From Physcomitrium patens (Eukaryota; Streptophyta; Bryopsida; Funariales; Funariaceae), in the NCBI RefSeq assembly GCF_000002425.4, contig NC_037253.1:3998576-4062575 (forward strand): a DNA stretch of 64,000 nucleotides. Direction: 5' to 3'. Within the stretch, counting starts at the first letter, position 1; the number at the start of each line of letters is the position of its first letter. Positions 24,413-36,389 of the stretch are shown here, piece by piece. Under the pieces are notes generated by a model that saw only the letters and a program-made list of their open reading frames with translations, was not told where the DNA came from and ran no database searches. The translations under genes and the position numbers were made by a program.

Positions 24413-26550
24413 TATAGAGGTACAAAAAAGGAGGTACTCTCGCGAGATGAAGGTGCCTTTGATGCGAGTCTTATTGGTATATTGGAGAATGGAAATATTA
24501 TGTATAAGAAAGTTGATGATTTTAAAAGAAAAGAAAGAAAAAGATTATATGATATTGAAGGACAGTTACGGAAGATAGGTACATTGCAAGATGATGAGAG
24601 GATTTTGGATGTTTATGAAGAAAATGGACTGGAAGATTCATTGGAATTGATTACATCTATTGGGTTAGGAGATAATGATAAGATTGTTGAGATTCATTCA
24701 AGAGAGGTTTATACCATGCTTGAATCTTTTCAAGCACCAGAAGTCACAGTAGAGACGAGATATAAAACGGCAGATAAGAAGGTAAAGCCTGTTGCCGGAC
24801 CATTACCAGAGGATTCTAAAGAACAAATGGGAGAAGCATCAAAAGAAGCAAGTTTAAGAGATCCAATGAGTATTGGACATCAGTTTACTGAAGAGACTTT
24901 TGAAGAATTGAAGATTGGTTCTGATGGTTCTTTATTGCCGGAGGAAATTACTTGCTTCAAAAAGATGTTGGCTAAACAAGGTAGATCGTTTGCCTTCGAA
25001 TCTCATGAAATTGGGTGTGTGGATCCAAATATTATAATACCTATGGTTATCTTCACTGTACCGCATGTACCTTGGAATCTAAGATCGATTCCAATACCGA
25101 GGGCACATTTACCTAAATTGGTGGAACTATTGAAAGAAAAGATAAAGATGAAAATATTAGAACCTTCATTTGCGCCGTATTTTAGTCGATGGTTTATGGT
25201 ACCTAAGAAGAATGGGTCACTACGGTTTATTCAAGATATGCAGCCGATGAATGCTGTAACTGTCAGGAATGCAGGAATTGGACCTATTGTGGATGAATTT
25301 TTGAGGCGTTTGCTGGAAGGGCGATCTATTCAATGGATGACTTGTATTCAGATTATGATCAATTTCAACTTGCCGAAGGAAGTAGAGATATGACAACGAT
25401 GAGGACACCGCTTGGATTGGTTAGAATGTGCACTCTTCCTCAAGGCGCGACCAACTCAGTTGCGCATATGATGAATGGGATGAATAAGGTATTGAGAGAT
25501 TTTATTCCGGAAAAGACTATGCCTTTTCTGGATGATGTTCCTATAAAAGGGTGCAGAGAAGGAGACAAGGATGAAACTTTAGATACGAGGGGGTGTCGCA
25601 GATATGTTGTTGATCATATACAAGATTGTGAAAAGATTTTAACTCGGCTTGGAGAAGTTCATCTTACATTATCGGGTATGAAGTCCGTATTTGGAGTGCG
25701 AGAGGTTGTAATTGTTGGACATTTATGCGGATCTTATGGAAGAAAACCAGATCCGACTAAAGTTGATGCAATTGGAAGGATGAAAGAGGATTGTGATTCT
25801 TTAACAGAGGTTCGCAAGTTTTTGGGTGCATGTGTATTTTATCGAATCTGGATCCCTCATTTTGCTCACATAGCGGATCCATTATATGAACTGTTACGCA
25901 AGGGTTACCGATTTGAATGGAAAGAAAGGCATATTCAGGCAATGCAAAGATTGAAGAAATTATTGATGTCACCTCCAATATTCAGGAAGGTTGATTTTAA
26001 GTGCAATAGACCAGTGATTCTTACTGTAGACGCTAGTCCAATTGCCGTTGGATGGGCGGTGGGTCAAGATGATTCGAATGGGAGTAGATTTGTAGTTCGA
26101 TTTGGGGCTAAAGTTTTAAGTATTCGTCAGCGTGCATATTCGCAAGTCAAAAGAGAACTTTGGGGAGTCGTTTCGGCTATGAAAGCTGAAAAGGACTATT
26201 TGATTGGGGCAGTAGTAGTAATTGAAACAGATTGCTTGCCATTGCTTGGAATGATTATTAACTGTTCAAAGCCAGATATTGTTATGTTGAGATGGATTGC
26301 TTATATTAAGTCATTAAATCCAGAATTTTAGCATATCACTGGAAAGAACAATTTAGTAGCAGACATGCTATCTCGAGCAAGATACGAGAGGGAGGACGAA
26401 ATGGTTGAAGACATTGATGATGTCGGATTGAAATTCTATTCAATATCAAATCTCAAGAGAGAAGACAAGCTATTTCATGAAGAATCTTATGAAGAAGAAT
26501 TATTGGATATTGGTCATTATTTGAATACCTTGTCTAAGCAGGGGAATTGA
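24413..26550 (+). pseudogene. B1 reverse transcriptase and RNase H
   Basis: RT begins about 25070 after a linker (from 24482) that is shared with B2. Motifs are FSRWFMVPKKNGSLRFIQDM, then, after a one-base deletion near 25300, DQFQLAEGSRDMTTMRTPLG, LPQGATNSVAHMMNGM and the catalytic box FLDD (near 25530). RNase H follows with LTVDASPIAVGWAVGQDD and ETDCLPLLGMI. A TAG at 26329-26331 interrupts the HITGKNNLVADMLSRA junction and a TGA at 26548 cuts the RNase H to integrase linker. Confidence 0.88.
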
Positions 26551-27879
26551 TCTACAGAAAAATTCAAACAAATAAGAAAAAAAGCATATGGATTTTTACT
26601 TCGAAATGGATTCTTATGGAAGAGACCGAAGAAAGGAATTGGGATGCCACAACGAGTGATAGGCAAAAGGGAAGAAAAACTAAAATTATTAAAGGAGTTT
26701 CATGATAGTTTATGGGCAGGGCATAGAGGAATCTGGGCTACTTTTGCTAAACTCAAGGAACGATATTGGTGGAAAAATATGTATCGAGATGTGCTCTCAT
26801 TTGTAGAGTCATGTGAAATCAGTCAATCGTATTCTAATATCCGACATCGAGATGGTCTTCATCCTACGTATCCTCTGGCTATTCATTTTAAATGGGTTGT
26901 TGATTTGGTTATTATGCCGGTTGGATTATGGCAGATGAGATATTTGATTTTAGCTCGTGAAGATTTATCAAATCAAGTAGAAGGAAGAGCATTGAGGACA
27001 AAATCTACAGAGGGAATTTGTAGGTTTTTGCTTGAAGATGTCATTTGCCATTACGGGTGCGTAGGAAAAATCACTGCAGATCGTGGAGAATTAAATGCAC
27101 AAGAAGCTCGTAAGTTCTTTGAAAGATGTGGAGTTAAACTATCACTGACTACTGCTTATAATCCGGAAGGGAATGCGAAAAGCAAACGCGATCACCCACC
27201 GATTGTGAAAGCATTGGTTAAAGCTTGTAATGGGAAAGTTAAAGAGTGGCCACGGCTTTTGTCATTTGCATTATGGGCTGATCGAACAACACATAGTTTG
27301 GTGACAGGATATATGCCAGTAGAACTTATGACAGGTCAAAAACCAATTATGCCGATTGAAGAAAAGGTACTTACTTGGAGTATGCTACCATGGGAAGATG
27401 GATTGACAAGAGAAGAACTTCTGGCTATTAGGATTCGACAATTGGAGCAAAGAACGGAAGATGTGCAGATAGCATTGGAAAGGTTAAAAAGAGCAAGGTT
27501 ACAAAACAAGGCGCGATTCGATAAGCAACATCGATTGAGACCAAAAGCAATCGAGGAAGGTGACTGGGTACTTGTTTATGACAATAGTCTGGATAATCAA
27601 CATAGTACTTTGCGGAAATTTTCAAAACGTTGGTTTGGACCATATGTGGTAACAACTGTTCATGATAATGCGACTTACTCATTACGGGAGTTAGATGGTA
27701 CAAAATTGAAAATATCAATTGCAGGGAAGCGAGTAAAAATATTTAAACGAAGATACACGAAGATGAATATGGAAGACCTTAATGAAGGTATAGAGATTCC
27801 GCAGCAAGAAGATGAAAGTGATTTTGATAATGAAGGTGACGAAGACGAACTGGACAAAGACGTCGGGGATATATTCTGA
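26551..27879 (+). pseudogene. B1 integrase
   Basis: Integrase with an N-terminal zinc motif (HDSLWAGHRG...CEIS; the last Cys of the usual pair is Ser). The core has Asp in KWVVDLV and Asp in ITADRG, but at the position of the catalytic Glu there is Lys (codon 27184-27186, within YNPEGNAKSKRDH). The C-terminal GPY/F-like segment is RKFSKRWFGPYVVTTVHDN, and the protein ends in an acidic tail at the TGA 27877-27879. The 411 codons from 26644 are uninterrupted. There is no chromodomain. Confidence 0.88.
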
Positions 27880-27929
27880 ATCAAATAGCAATTGGGTAAA
27901 TTGGTGCATACCGGAGGATGCACAGGTTC

Positions 27930-27941
27930 AGAGGGGGTGGA
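27930..27941 (+). promoter_or_regulatory. B1 polypurine tract
   Basis: AGAGGGGGTGGA directly precedes the TGTCGT start of the 3' LTR, the usual place of plus-strand priming. Confidence 0.8.
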
Positions 27942-29296
27942 TGTCGTGTTGTAACACGAGTATATAGTTAAAATAAAAAAAAAAGAAGAAGAAGGGGGAT
28001 TTTATTAATATTCAGTTACCTCGAATATTGGGAGCATCGACCAACTCCAGCGCAAATACTGAGTGGTCAGGTTCAGTCACCCCGTTCCAGTTCGCTGGAG
28101 CATACTGAAATGCTCCATTCGATTCTAATAACGGGAGTTAGCAGGATGAGAAGGACCAATTCACACGACGGGTTTGAAGAGCCAATTGGATCCAATTTCG
28201 AGAATCCAATCCGGGTCCTCTTACCCAATATGAGACTTGTATTGGTGGGGCAACCCAATGCAGTCTCGTTACGGAAAAATCTAGGTCTTACTACTGGCCT
28301 CAGCCAGTTTGATGCGAAGACCAATTTGACCCAATTACGCGAGCATCCAGGTAACTACGGGCATCTTACCCAATATGGGACCTGAATTGGTCGGGCGACT
28401 CAATGTGGTCCCGATTACGGGGTTTCGATTCTGTTTTGGGTTGTCTTGTTCTCTGTGCCATTTCAGGGAACATTGTTTATGGTAAATGGATCTCTTAAAG
28501 GTAAAAATGGAGGAGAAGGCCTTGATGACGTGAGCCATTTTCAGATCTAAGCTCTGACGGCGGGAGCCAATTTCGGATCTAAGATGGAAGATTGAAGAAA
28601 TTCAGAGCCTAAGGTTAGGGGAGAATATAGTTTTAGGAAGGGGGGGTTTTTTTTCTTTCTCGGGGGAATCGGGGGGGAGCTAGTTTTCAAGCTTTTGTAA
28701 GGTTACTAGTTCGATTTTCATTGGAGGTTTTTGAAGATCAAGGGAATTAGAGAGAGGAGCTTCATGCTTCGGGTCGGGGAAGGAAAGACATAGAATTTGG
28801 ATTTTTCTTCTTCGTAGAGTTTTGGGAAGACTGAGGCAATCGCTGCTGAAGTCAGTGTTGTAATGGTGAATCGAGATTTTAAATGAAGTGGGTTTGAATA
28901 CTCTTGACTGTTTTGTAAAATCGAGTTACGTCTGTGATTGAAGGATTAAAAGGGTGTCTATAGGATTGAGTATGCGGAGTGAATGAAATTTATTGGGTTA
29001 ATCTAACAGGACAGTCAGTGGATACAAGATCGTAAGTACAAAGGGGTATTGAAGATTAACAGTTTGGGTTGTTTGGGATTCTTTGTAACGTCTAGAGACC
29101 TACTGGCTGGGAAAAAAAAAAAGACTTCGACAAGCAGTCGAAGAGCATCCGTATAGATTTACGGTACATTGTTGCAGTCGTTTATATTCCAGCAGTCAAA
29201 AACTGATAGACTGCTTGACTATCGGCAAATCTCCATACTACCTTCTACAGCCAGACGCCCGGCACGTTCTCGAGCAGGAAAGCATGTAATACGACA
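27942..29296 (+). repeat. B1 3' LTR
   Basis: 1355 bp, same ends and length as the 5' LTR. Followed by the 4-base target copy CCGA (29297-29300) and then A1 sequence. Confidence 0.93.
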
Positions 29297-29466
29297 CCGA
29301 TAGGTCAGCAAACGAAGGTTCTTGAGTCAAATCCGCTAATTATTAGTTCTCCATCTCCTCAACATCACAACTACAAAGCTACAAACAAGGATTGTAAGTA
29401 GAATGTTATCTTGCCTAGATCTTGTTTCTTTTATAAGGAAGGTTTTCATCTTGATTTTGATTGATG

Positions 29467-30700
29467 TCATCGATGAAAAGCCTCCATCACCTTTGCTGCA
29501 TTTGTAAGATTCTTTACTAGCTCCCATGTGCGTTCACTAATATCATATCCACGCCAATGGACAAGATATTCTAATTTATTTTCATGCTGCCTTGAATCTA
29601 GGACTTCTTTGACTTCAAAATCTTTATTATTGTCTACTTCTATAGGAGGAGGTGGAGCTTGTCTTCTTCTTAATATGTCCACTGTCTTGTATGGTTCAAG
29701 AAGAGTCACGTGGAATATTGGATGGATTTTCATTGACTCTGGTAGGTGTAAATGATTTACAATTGAATTGATTTGTGCACAAATAGAAAATGGTTTAAGC
29801 CTTTGATAGTCCAACTTGTGACAAGGACGAGTGGTCTTGATATTGTGATGAAGTAACCATATCTTGTCACTCATGTGGAATGGTAGTTGTTCCTTTTGAT
29901 AGTCATTATTTATTGATCTTTTGTTGTTCTTGAGCTTCTTTTAATTACGCCTTCATTGTTGCATGTAGCTTTGAGAAATGATTTGCCAAATCTTTTGCTG
30001 CAGGATTATCAGCTTTTGAAAAGTCAAAAGTATCAAGTCATGGATGATTACCATAATTGGCAAAGAAAGGTGTTTGTTTTGTAGAAGAATGTATAGTGTT
30101 ATTAAAAGCAAACTCTGCCAATGGCAAAAAAGTTGTCCAATCATCTTGTTGCTGGTTGATGGTACATCTTAAATACTGCTCTAAAACTTGATTAACATGC
30201 TCTATTTGTCCATCAGTTTGAGAATGGAATGTCGAAGATAGTTTTGTATCCACTTTTAGAATCTAGAAAGAGTCCGCCAAAATCTTGATACAAACTGAGT
30301 TCTCCTATCTGATATAGTATCTTTGGATAATCCATGATAGCGATAGATATTGTCAAGAAAGAGCTTAGCTGTTTCTTCACCTGTGATAGATTTTGTATAT
30401 AGTACAAAATATGCCGTCTTGGTAAAATAATCTACTATCATGAATATAGAGTTATAAGAACCTGAGATTGGAAGATCTGTGATAAAATCCATAGAAATAG
30501 AAGACCATGATTGTTCTCAAATGGGTAATGGTTGAAGAAGTCCATAAGATTGATGACGAGGAGTTTTTGATCTTAAACAAACATCACAAGATTGTACAAA
30601 ATCTTTGACTGCCTTCCACATTTAGAGCCACCAAAAATCCCTAGATATTAGTTCCAAAATGTCATGTTGCTAGAAATTCATGACAAGCTTAAAGAACACA
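29467..30700 (-). pseudogene. A1 integrase and chromodomain
   Basis: Minus-strand integrase of A1. The zinc-binding part is about 30560-30660. The core has Asp in MDFITDLP (near 30490) and Asp in SDRRTQF (near 30290). The third acidic residue is near 30205 in [16 protein letters not shown], so all three catalytic positions are kept. The C terminus carries a chromodomain (about 29467-29640) with VLDSRQHENKLEYLVHWRGY and RTWELVKNLTNA. Chromodomains direct integration to marked chromatin in chromoviruses. The frame is broken by stops and small shifts. Confidence 0.85.
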
Positions 30701-30841
30701 TCATCAAGCTTCATCTTCTTGAATATATAAGCATTCCTTAAAATATAGTAGATTGTTCTTGAATTCAAATTTAAAAGTATCATGAGACTTTGAAGGATTT
30801 CCTTAAATATCAAAAATAAGAAAGTCAGAAGACATACTTGA

Positions 30842-31463
30842 CTACACTTGCTTAATGAAAGTTGAATCAACAGTTACTGTTGATTTCATTGCTTGAAGAT
30901 GAAGATGCTCTAGCTTCAAGAGAATTGTTCGTTGTTGATCAAAAGCAACATCTCTTTCTTTTGATGCAAGGTAAGATTGTTTAGAAAGTGCATCTGATAA
31001 ATCTTGTTGTTTTTTCGGTCGATAAGTGATCTTGAATTTGAATCTTAACAAAAACATACTCTAACGGACTTGGCGACGATTCAAAATACATGTTGACATA
31101 AAATATTCAAGGTTCTTGTGATTTATATATATGGTGGCTGGATTAGAAACACCTTGTAGATAATGGCGCCATTCTTGAAACAAATCCATGATTGCAAGAA
31201 GTTCTTTGTCATGGATCTTGTAGTTGATCTCAACTGTTGAAATTTTTTTAGAATAAAAAGCTACTGAGTGAAGTTTATCATCTGTTTCGATTTGAGACAA
31301 CACGACACTCTAAACAAAGTCTGATGCATCTATTTCCATAAAAAATGGCTTAAAAAAATTGATGCGATACAAGATTGGTATAGAAACAAAGGTTGTCTTC
31401 AAAGCTTCAAAGGCTATTTTTGCTTCTTGATTCTATTGAAATTTGTCTTTACAAGTCAAATAT
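30842..31463 (-). pseudogene. A1 RNase H
   Basis: RNase H domain on the minus strand with INYKIHDKELLAIMDLFQEW, the region equivalent to TDHKNL of A3 decayed to INHKNL, and YRPKKQQDLSDALSKQ at the end. It stops at 31463, where C1 is inserted; the remainder of RT resumes at 38279. Confidence 0.8.
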
Positions 31464-31468
31464 ATAAG

Positions 31469-31879
31469 TGTTAAAATAAAAGTAGAATAAGTTACGTTAT
31501 AGAAGATATTAACTTAGCTAAGTTACTAATGGTCAAAGGTTTGAATCTTGGTATATGGTAAGGGCATCCAATGGATATAGGATGAAGTCATGGATCAAGA
31601 ATCAAAGTCAAAAGGATAAAGTATTTACAAGGAAATATCCAAAGACTAAATATGAGTCATTAGTATGTGTCATAAGATACCCTCGAGGCTTATGAGATGC
31701 CAAAAGGTTCCTAGGGCCATGTGTATAAAAATCAAAGAGTGGAAGTTGTCTTTTACGGCAACCACCACTACTTATAAGTAATGAGTATTGGAAGTGAGAG
31801 ATATCTTATTCCATACTCTCTTTGTGTATAATCTTACTGATGCTAAGTGTTGTATCTTCAAAGTGCTTGTTCTTCAATA
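31469..31879 (+). repeat. C1 5' LTR
   Basis: 411 bp, matching 37863-38273 closely in order and length. The segment just after it (TGTTATGGGCCCACTC) is where a primer site should lie but does not match a tRNA I can name. Confidence 0.9.
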
Positions 31880-32438
31880 TGTTATGGGCCCACTCACCTT
31901 TATTTATGAGTTTTGAAGTACTTTGAAGTCTTTTTTGTTGTGAAGAATAGATCTTATGGTTGTTGCTGAAGTTTGAATTTGCTCTCTTCTAACTCTTCTT
32001 ATGCATCTAGTTGTTGATGTAGTTTTTGCTCTTACTTGTTGTTAAGTGCATTGATAGTCGTAGTTGTTATTAGACTCCATTTAATGATATTTTAGAACTT
32101 GAGTATTGTATTTCTTTGTTGAGTTTCATCATTGGTGCTCTAATTTTGTGCTTTCATATACTTAACTTCATAAGAGATTCTCTTATTATTATAAGAAGTA
32201 TTTTGTATAGGTTAGAGGGGTGATTGAAGAGTGGCAAAGCTTACAGAAGAGGTTTAGATAGAGTATAAGACTTGTGAGAAGTCTTATATGTGAAGTTGAG
32301 AGTGATACAAGAGTGAAATCACTTGTATAATTACAAAGAGGGCATTCTGGGTTTCTAAGGCAGCAACACCTTCTTGTTGATTTTGAGAGTTCTATCTTCT
32401 CTTTTCTTGATTTTCTTTCACAGATCCTTTCCTTAGAT

Positions 32439-33855
32439 ATGGCTTCAAGTGAAGTTGAGAGCTTGAGAGTGATTGAAAAGTGTAGAGGTGTCAACTTTTA
32501 CCATTGGAAGAAGAAAATGGAGCTTTTATTGGCTTCATTGGACCTTTGAAACATTGTTGATGAAAGTGAAGACCCTTTAAGTGACAATGTTGATATCAAG
32601 GTGAAGAAGGAGTACAAAAGTCGTGAAAGAAAGGCTTTTGGGATGATTGCAACAAACCTTGATGATGCCAATTTTTCACATGTTATAGCTTTCAAAGGAC
32701 TAGCGAAAGCATAGAAGACTCTTTGCAACATCTATCAGAGTAAAAACCTTGTCAACATCCTTTGGATAAGGAGGAAGTTCTTCATAGTAAAGATGGAAGA
32801 AGAAGATGACCTCATGGTTCATATTAACAAGATAAAAGCACTTGCTACCAACTAGCAGTTGTTGACAAACCAGTTGATGATAAGGACATTGTGTTGACAT
32901 TGCTCATGAGCCTTCCCAAATCCTACAACTACCTCATTGTGGCATTGGAGTCCATTAACATGAAGGAACTTACCATGAACTATGTCACATCAAGACTTAC
33001 TCATGAAGTAACCAAGAGGAAAAAAAAGAGCTTGCAAGTGATGATTCGGCTCTATTTTTAAGACAAGGCAAAGGTAGCTATTCTCACCAACATGATAATT
33101 CAAAAAGAAATATGAGGAATTTCTTTATTTGTGGAAAACTAGGTCATTTTGTTAGAAATTGCTACAAGGCCAAGAAAGGAGATAGGGAGAATGCAAACAA
33201 TGCTAGTGATAGTTTTGGTGGAGATGAGTATACTTTCATGACAAGGAAAGGAGCCTCCATGGCTGCTATTTCAAAGTGGATTATAGATTCAGGTGCTACT
33301 AAGTACATGATACCATACAAATGTCCATTTAACACTTATGAAGAAATTCTAGCAATAAAAGTGTGATTGGGAGACAATGGCATGGTGCAAGCCATTGGAA
33401 TTGGCTCCATTGTCGTAGAGATTGTTGTGAAGGACCAAATTAAGAGTATCATATTGAAGGAAGTTTTACATGTTCCAAAAATGAAGAAGAACTTCCTTTC
33501 GATGAGCAAACTTGTATCACATGGTTATAAGGTTCAATTTGATATGAATGGATGTTTTGTCAAGACATTAGATGGCCAACATGTTACCAAAGGCCTTAGA
33601 GATGGAAATCTCTACTTCATCAATTGCAAGAAGGTGAATGGAATTGAAGTGGCAACATTTGTTGATTTTAAACAAGATCAAAATAAGTTTGAAATTTGGC
33701 ATCAACGACTTAGTCATTTGAATGCCAAATGCATGAAGGAGCTCCAATCCATGGTAAGTGGCTTGGATCTTGGTGAATTCATCCACAATGCTATGACACT
33801 TACTTACGAAGGATGTATACAAGGTAAACAACAAAGGGCTTCATTTCCAAGTAGA
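32439..33855 (+). pseudogene. C1 gag, protease and integrase zinc region
   Basis: Gag starts MASSEVESLRVIEKCRGVNF and keeps a copia gag pattern (YHWKKKMELLL) but has several stops. A zinc knuckle (CGKLGHFVRNC preceded by FI) lies at 33118-33165. The protease motif is WIIDSGATKYMI (33277-33312). A TGA at 33364 interrupts; the next frame carries the region before the integrase core, with FEIWHQRLSHLN and a truncated Cys pair. The frame ends at the solo LTR inserted at 33868. Confidence 0.8.
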
Positions 33856-33867
33856 GTTGCAATACGT

Positions 33868-35186
33868 TATCGTGTTGTGGTTCGGCTACTATATGAAAAT
33901 AATTTAATTATGTACTTAATATATAATTTATTAAGTAACATGGTGAGAGCCATATTAGTAGATTTTAGTTGGTTGTAGAATATAATTTGATTATTACTTT
34001 GAGAAGAGGTTGTTTAAAAAGATTACTATAGAATTTGTATAATTTTAATTTCTTTTTGATAATGGCTTTTAAGATTGGTTTTGGTTGATAGTAACTTCTA
34101 AATATTTAGAGTCACCTTTGTTAGACATTGGTGACATTTGAAAACTTATTTTGGTTCTTTTATTTGGTGTTTAGAGCATACATTATGTAAATCTTATAAA
34201 AAAAAGGATTGAAGAAGGATTTTGGTAGCGAAGGGAGTAATTAGGGCACCAATATAGATGAATGGAGATAAAAAATAAAAATCTCCATTCCTATTGGTCA
34301 AAAATCATGACCAATGGGCTTTGAGGAGGCTGCCCGAGGCCATATTAGAGATTAGGGTTAGTTTCTCGAGCCATTCAAACTGTGAAGGCTAAGGTCAGAA
34401 GGTTAAGGTTTTGGTGTAAGTTTTGTGTCATTTGGGGTTTTTATGAAGAAGTTATAGGCGCTCAAAGTTAAGGTGTTAGTTTTGGACCTACTGTTACTCT
34501 TTTGGGCATAACGCACGCGTACCAATCGTAATTGAAGATCGGCGACTGCGACTGAAGAGAGTACTTTTGCGGCTATACTTTTTGCATACTGCTTATTAGA
34601 TTCTAAGTTGGGATGAAGGAGTTATTGGATTTTGAAGTCAGCACATGCAATCTAAGGGTAGTAAGTAAACCGATTTACTAGTGTTTGTCTCTTGAGCTAT
34701 ATCTTGAGCAATTTGAGAAGGTTTTGGCTCAAAATTTCAAGAGATGTGTAATTTCATGTTAATAAACTTCATGCATAAGTTATATGAGATTTGGAGTTCG
34801 GGTTTTTGAGATATAAGGAAAATAGTTTTTCAGGTGCTTGTAAATTAGGGTTTGGAGTGTCTGCTAGAGTTTCTTAGATGCCAAAAGATCGGGAGTGAAT
34901 TTGCGGTTGGTTTTTTTTGAGGTAAAATTTAAGGATAAATTAAACCTATCTTGTAAATTTGAAACAAACTGAACGGTTAGATCAATAGTTATGATTTTCT
35001 AAAGTTCAGGGCGAGAAAACCCTTTGCGGGAAAATATGTTTTGAAGGGATTTTGTTATATTTGGAGTTTTATACAAAAATAAAGGAGTTTTAGAAGCTAA
35101 GAAAAGAATCATATAAAGGTTTAAGGTACACTCTCTATAGCTAGATACCCAGTGTATTCCCAGATAGCAAATCATGCCATACAACA
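33868..35186 (+). mobile_element. Solo LTR of family B inside C1
   Basis: 1319 bp flanked by perfect ACGT 4-mers (33864-33867 and 35187-35190). It starts TATCGTGTTGT, like TGTCGTGTTGT of B1, and ends CATGCCATACAACA, like CATGTAATACGACA of B1. Removing it rejoins the copia integrase frame (...VAIR then ATKLLEIVHS). The interior has diverged strongly from B1. Confidence 0.75.
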
Positions 35187-35187
35187 A

Positions 35188-36030
35188 CGTGCAACAAAAT
35201 TGTTGGAGATTGTGCATTCTAATGTTTATGGACCAATGAAGACACCATCAATTGCAGGAGCAAGGTACTTTGTCACATTTATAGATGAATTTTCAAGAAA
35301 GGTGTGGATTTACATCATTAAAGCTAAAAGTGAATGTTTCTCAAGGTTTAAGGAGTTTAAGGCTCTTGTAGAAAAATAATGTGAGTGCAAGATCAAAGTC
35401 TTGAGAATAGACAAGGGAGGTGAATACATGTCAAAGAATTTTGATGAATTCATAAAGATTCAAGGTATTACAAGACAAACCTCTATTCCTTATACTCCAC
35501 AATAAAATAGAGTTGCTGAAAGAGCAAATCGGACCATTGTGGAGATGGCAAGGAGTATGCTTCATACACAAAACCTTGGGCATGGGTATTGGGCAGAAGC
35601 TATGGTAAATACGGTATACACAAGGAATAGGTGCTCTATAAGTGCACTTACATCAATGACTCCATAAGAAGTTTGGAGTGGAAAGAAACCTTATGTTTCA
35701 CACATGAAGATTTTTGGATGCATTGCTTATACAAAGGTACCAGATTGTATGAAGTCCAAACTTGATGTAAAAGGTACAAAATGTATATTTGTTGGATATT
35801 GTGAAGGTACCAAAGCATATAGACTAATGTGTTTAGAAACCAAGAAGATCATCAAAAGTCATGATGTAGAGTTTTTGGAGCATAAGAGTGCTTTTGAGCA
35901 CTTGGAAGAGTGTCCAAGTTTGTGGACACATCTTCAAATTCAGCAAAGAAAGAAGAAGAGGAAGATGATGATGACAATGAGGATGGAGGAAATAGAAGTC
36001 AAGATTAAGTGCCAAAGAAGGTAAATTATA
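35188..36030 (+). pseudogene. C1 integrase core
   Basis: Copia integrase: VHSNVYGPM (first catalytic Asp changed to Asn), RIDKGGEY (second Asp kept) and AERANRTIVEMARSM (Glu kept). The downstream KIFGCIAYTKVP and KCIFVGYCEGTKAYRL segments are typical of the copia integrase tail. TAA at 35377 and other stops interrupt it. Confidence 0.85.
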
Positions 36031-36389
36031 GTGTGCCTTCAATTTCTAGAACCAACAATGAAGACAATGAAGATATTGAAGGTGATGATGATGATGAAGA
36101 ATATCAACCTTTGAGTGAGAAAAGACAAGCATCGAGGAAGAAGAAAGATGAAATGCAAGAAGAAGGATCTTCTTCAAATGAAAGAAGATATCCTTTGAGA
36201 GAAAGAAAACCACTTGGTGAATGGTAGAAGGACCACATCTTTCTTCAAGTAAGTGAAGAACATGCCAACATTACACTTCTTCTTGATCCATTGAGTTTAT
36301 ATGATGCAATAAAGTCCACGGATGCGTTGAAGTAGGAGAATGCTTTGAAAGAAGAGTACAAATCACTCATGGATAATGGAATATGAGAA

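Larger units (their letters stand above)
20634..29296 (+). mobile_element. Gypsy element B1, full length and relatively young
   Basis: 8663 bp with two 1355-bp LTRs (20634-21988, 27942-29296) that begin TGTCGT and end ACGACA and look about 98% identical. Flanking 4-mers are CCGG and CCGA. The uninterrupted site is visible in A3 near 60303 on the opposite strand (...CTCATCCGATAGG...), which proves insertion into A1. The order is gag, protease, RT, RNase H, integrase. Lesions include stops at 23005, 23907, 24330, 26329 and 26548 and frameshifts near 23270, 24400 and 25300. There is no chromodomain. This is a different gypsy lineage from family A. Confidence 0.93.
20265..29354 (-). pseudogene. 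A1 extra reading frame (ORF3), split by B1
   Basis: The family-A reading frame that follows pol. It begins at the ATG 29354-29352 and runs to 29301. It resumes at 20633 on the other side of B1 and ends at the TAA 20267-20265. Without B1 and one target duplication it is 423 bases, exactly the 141 codons of the A3 counterpart (60251-60673), with no length change. Several stops are present, mostly at sites where A3 has Gln, Arg or Trp codons. The product has no domain I recognise; its C-terminal third is rich in Arg with alternating hydrophobic residues. Position after pol is that of an env or accessory gene, but no signal peptide or membrane segment is seen. Confidence 0.6.

Noticed and set aside
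31880..31898. Initiator-Met-type primer site of copia C1
   Set aside because: TGTTATGGGCCCACTC resembles the usual TGGTATCAGAGC only loosely; I could not support it.
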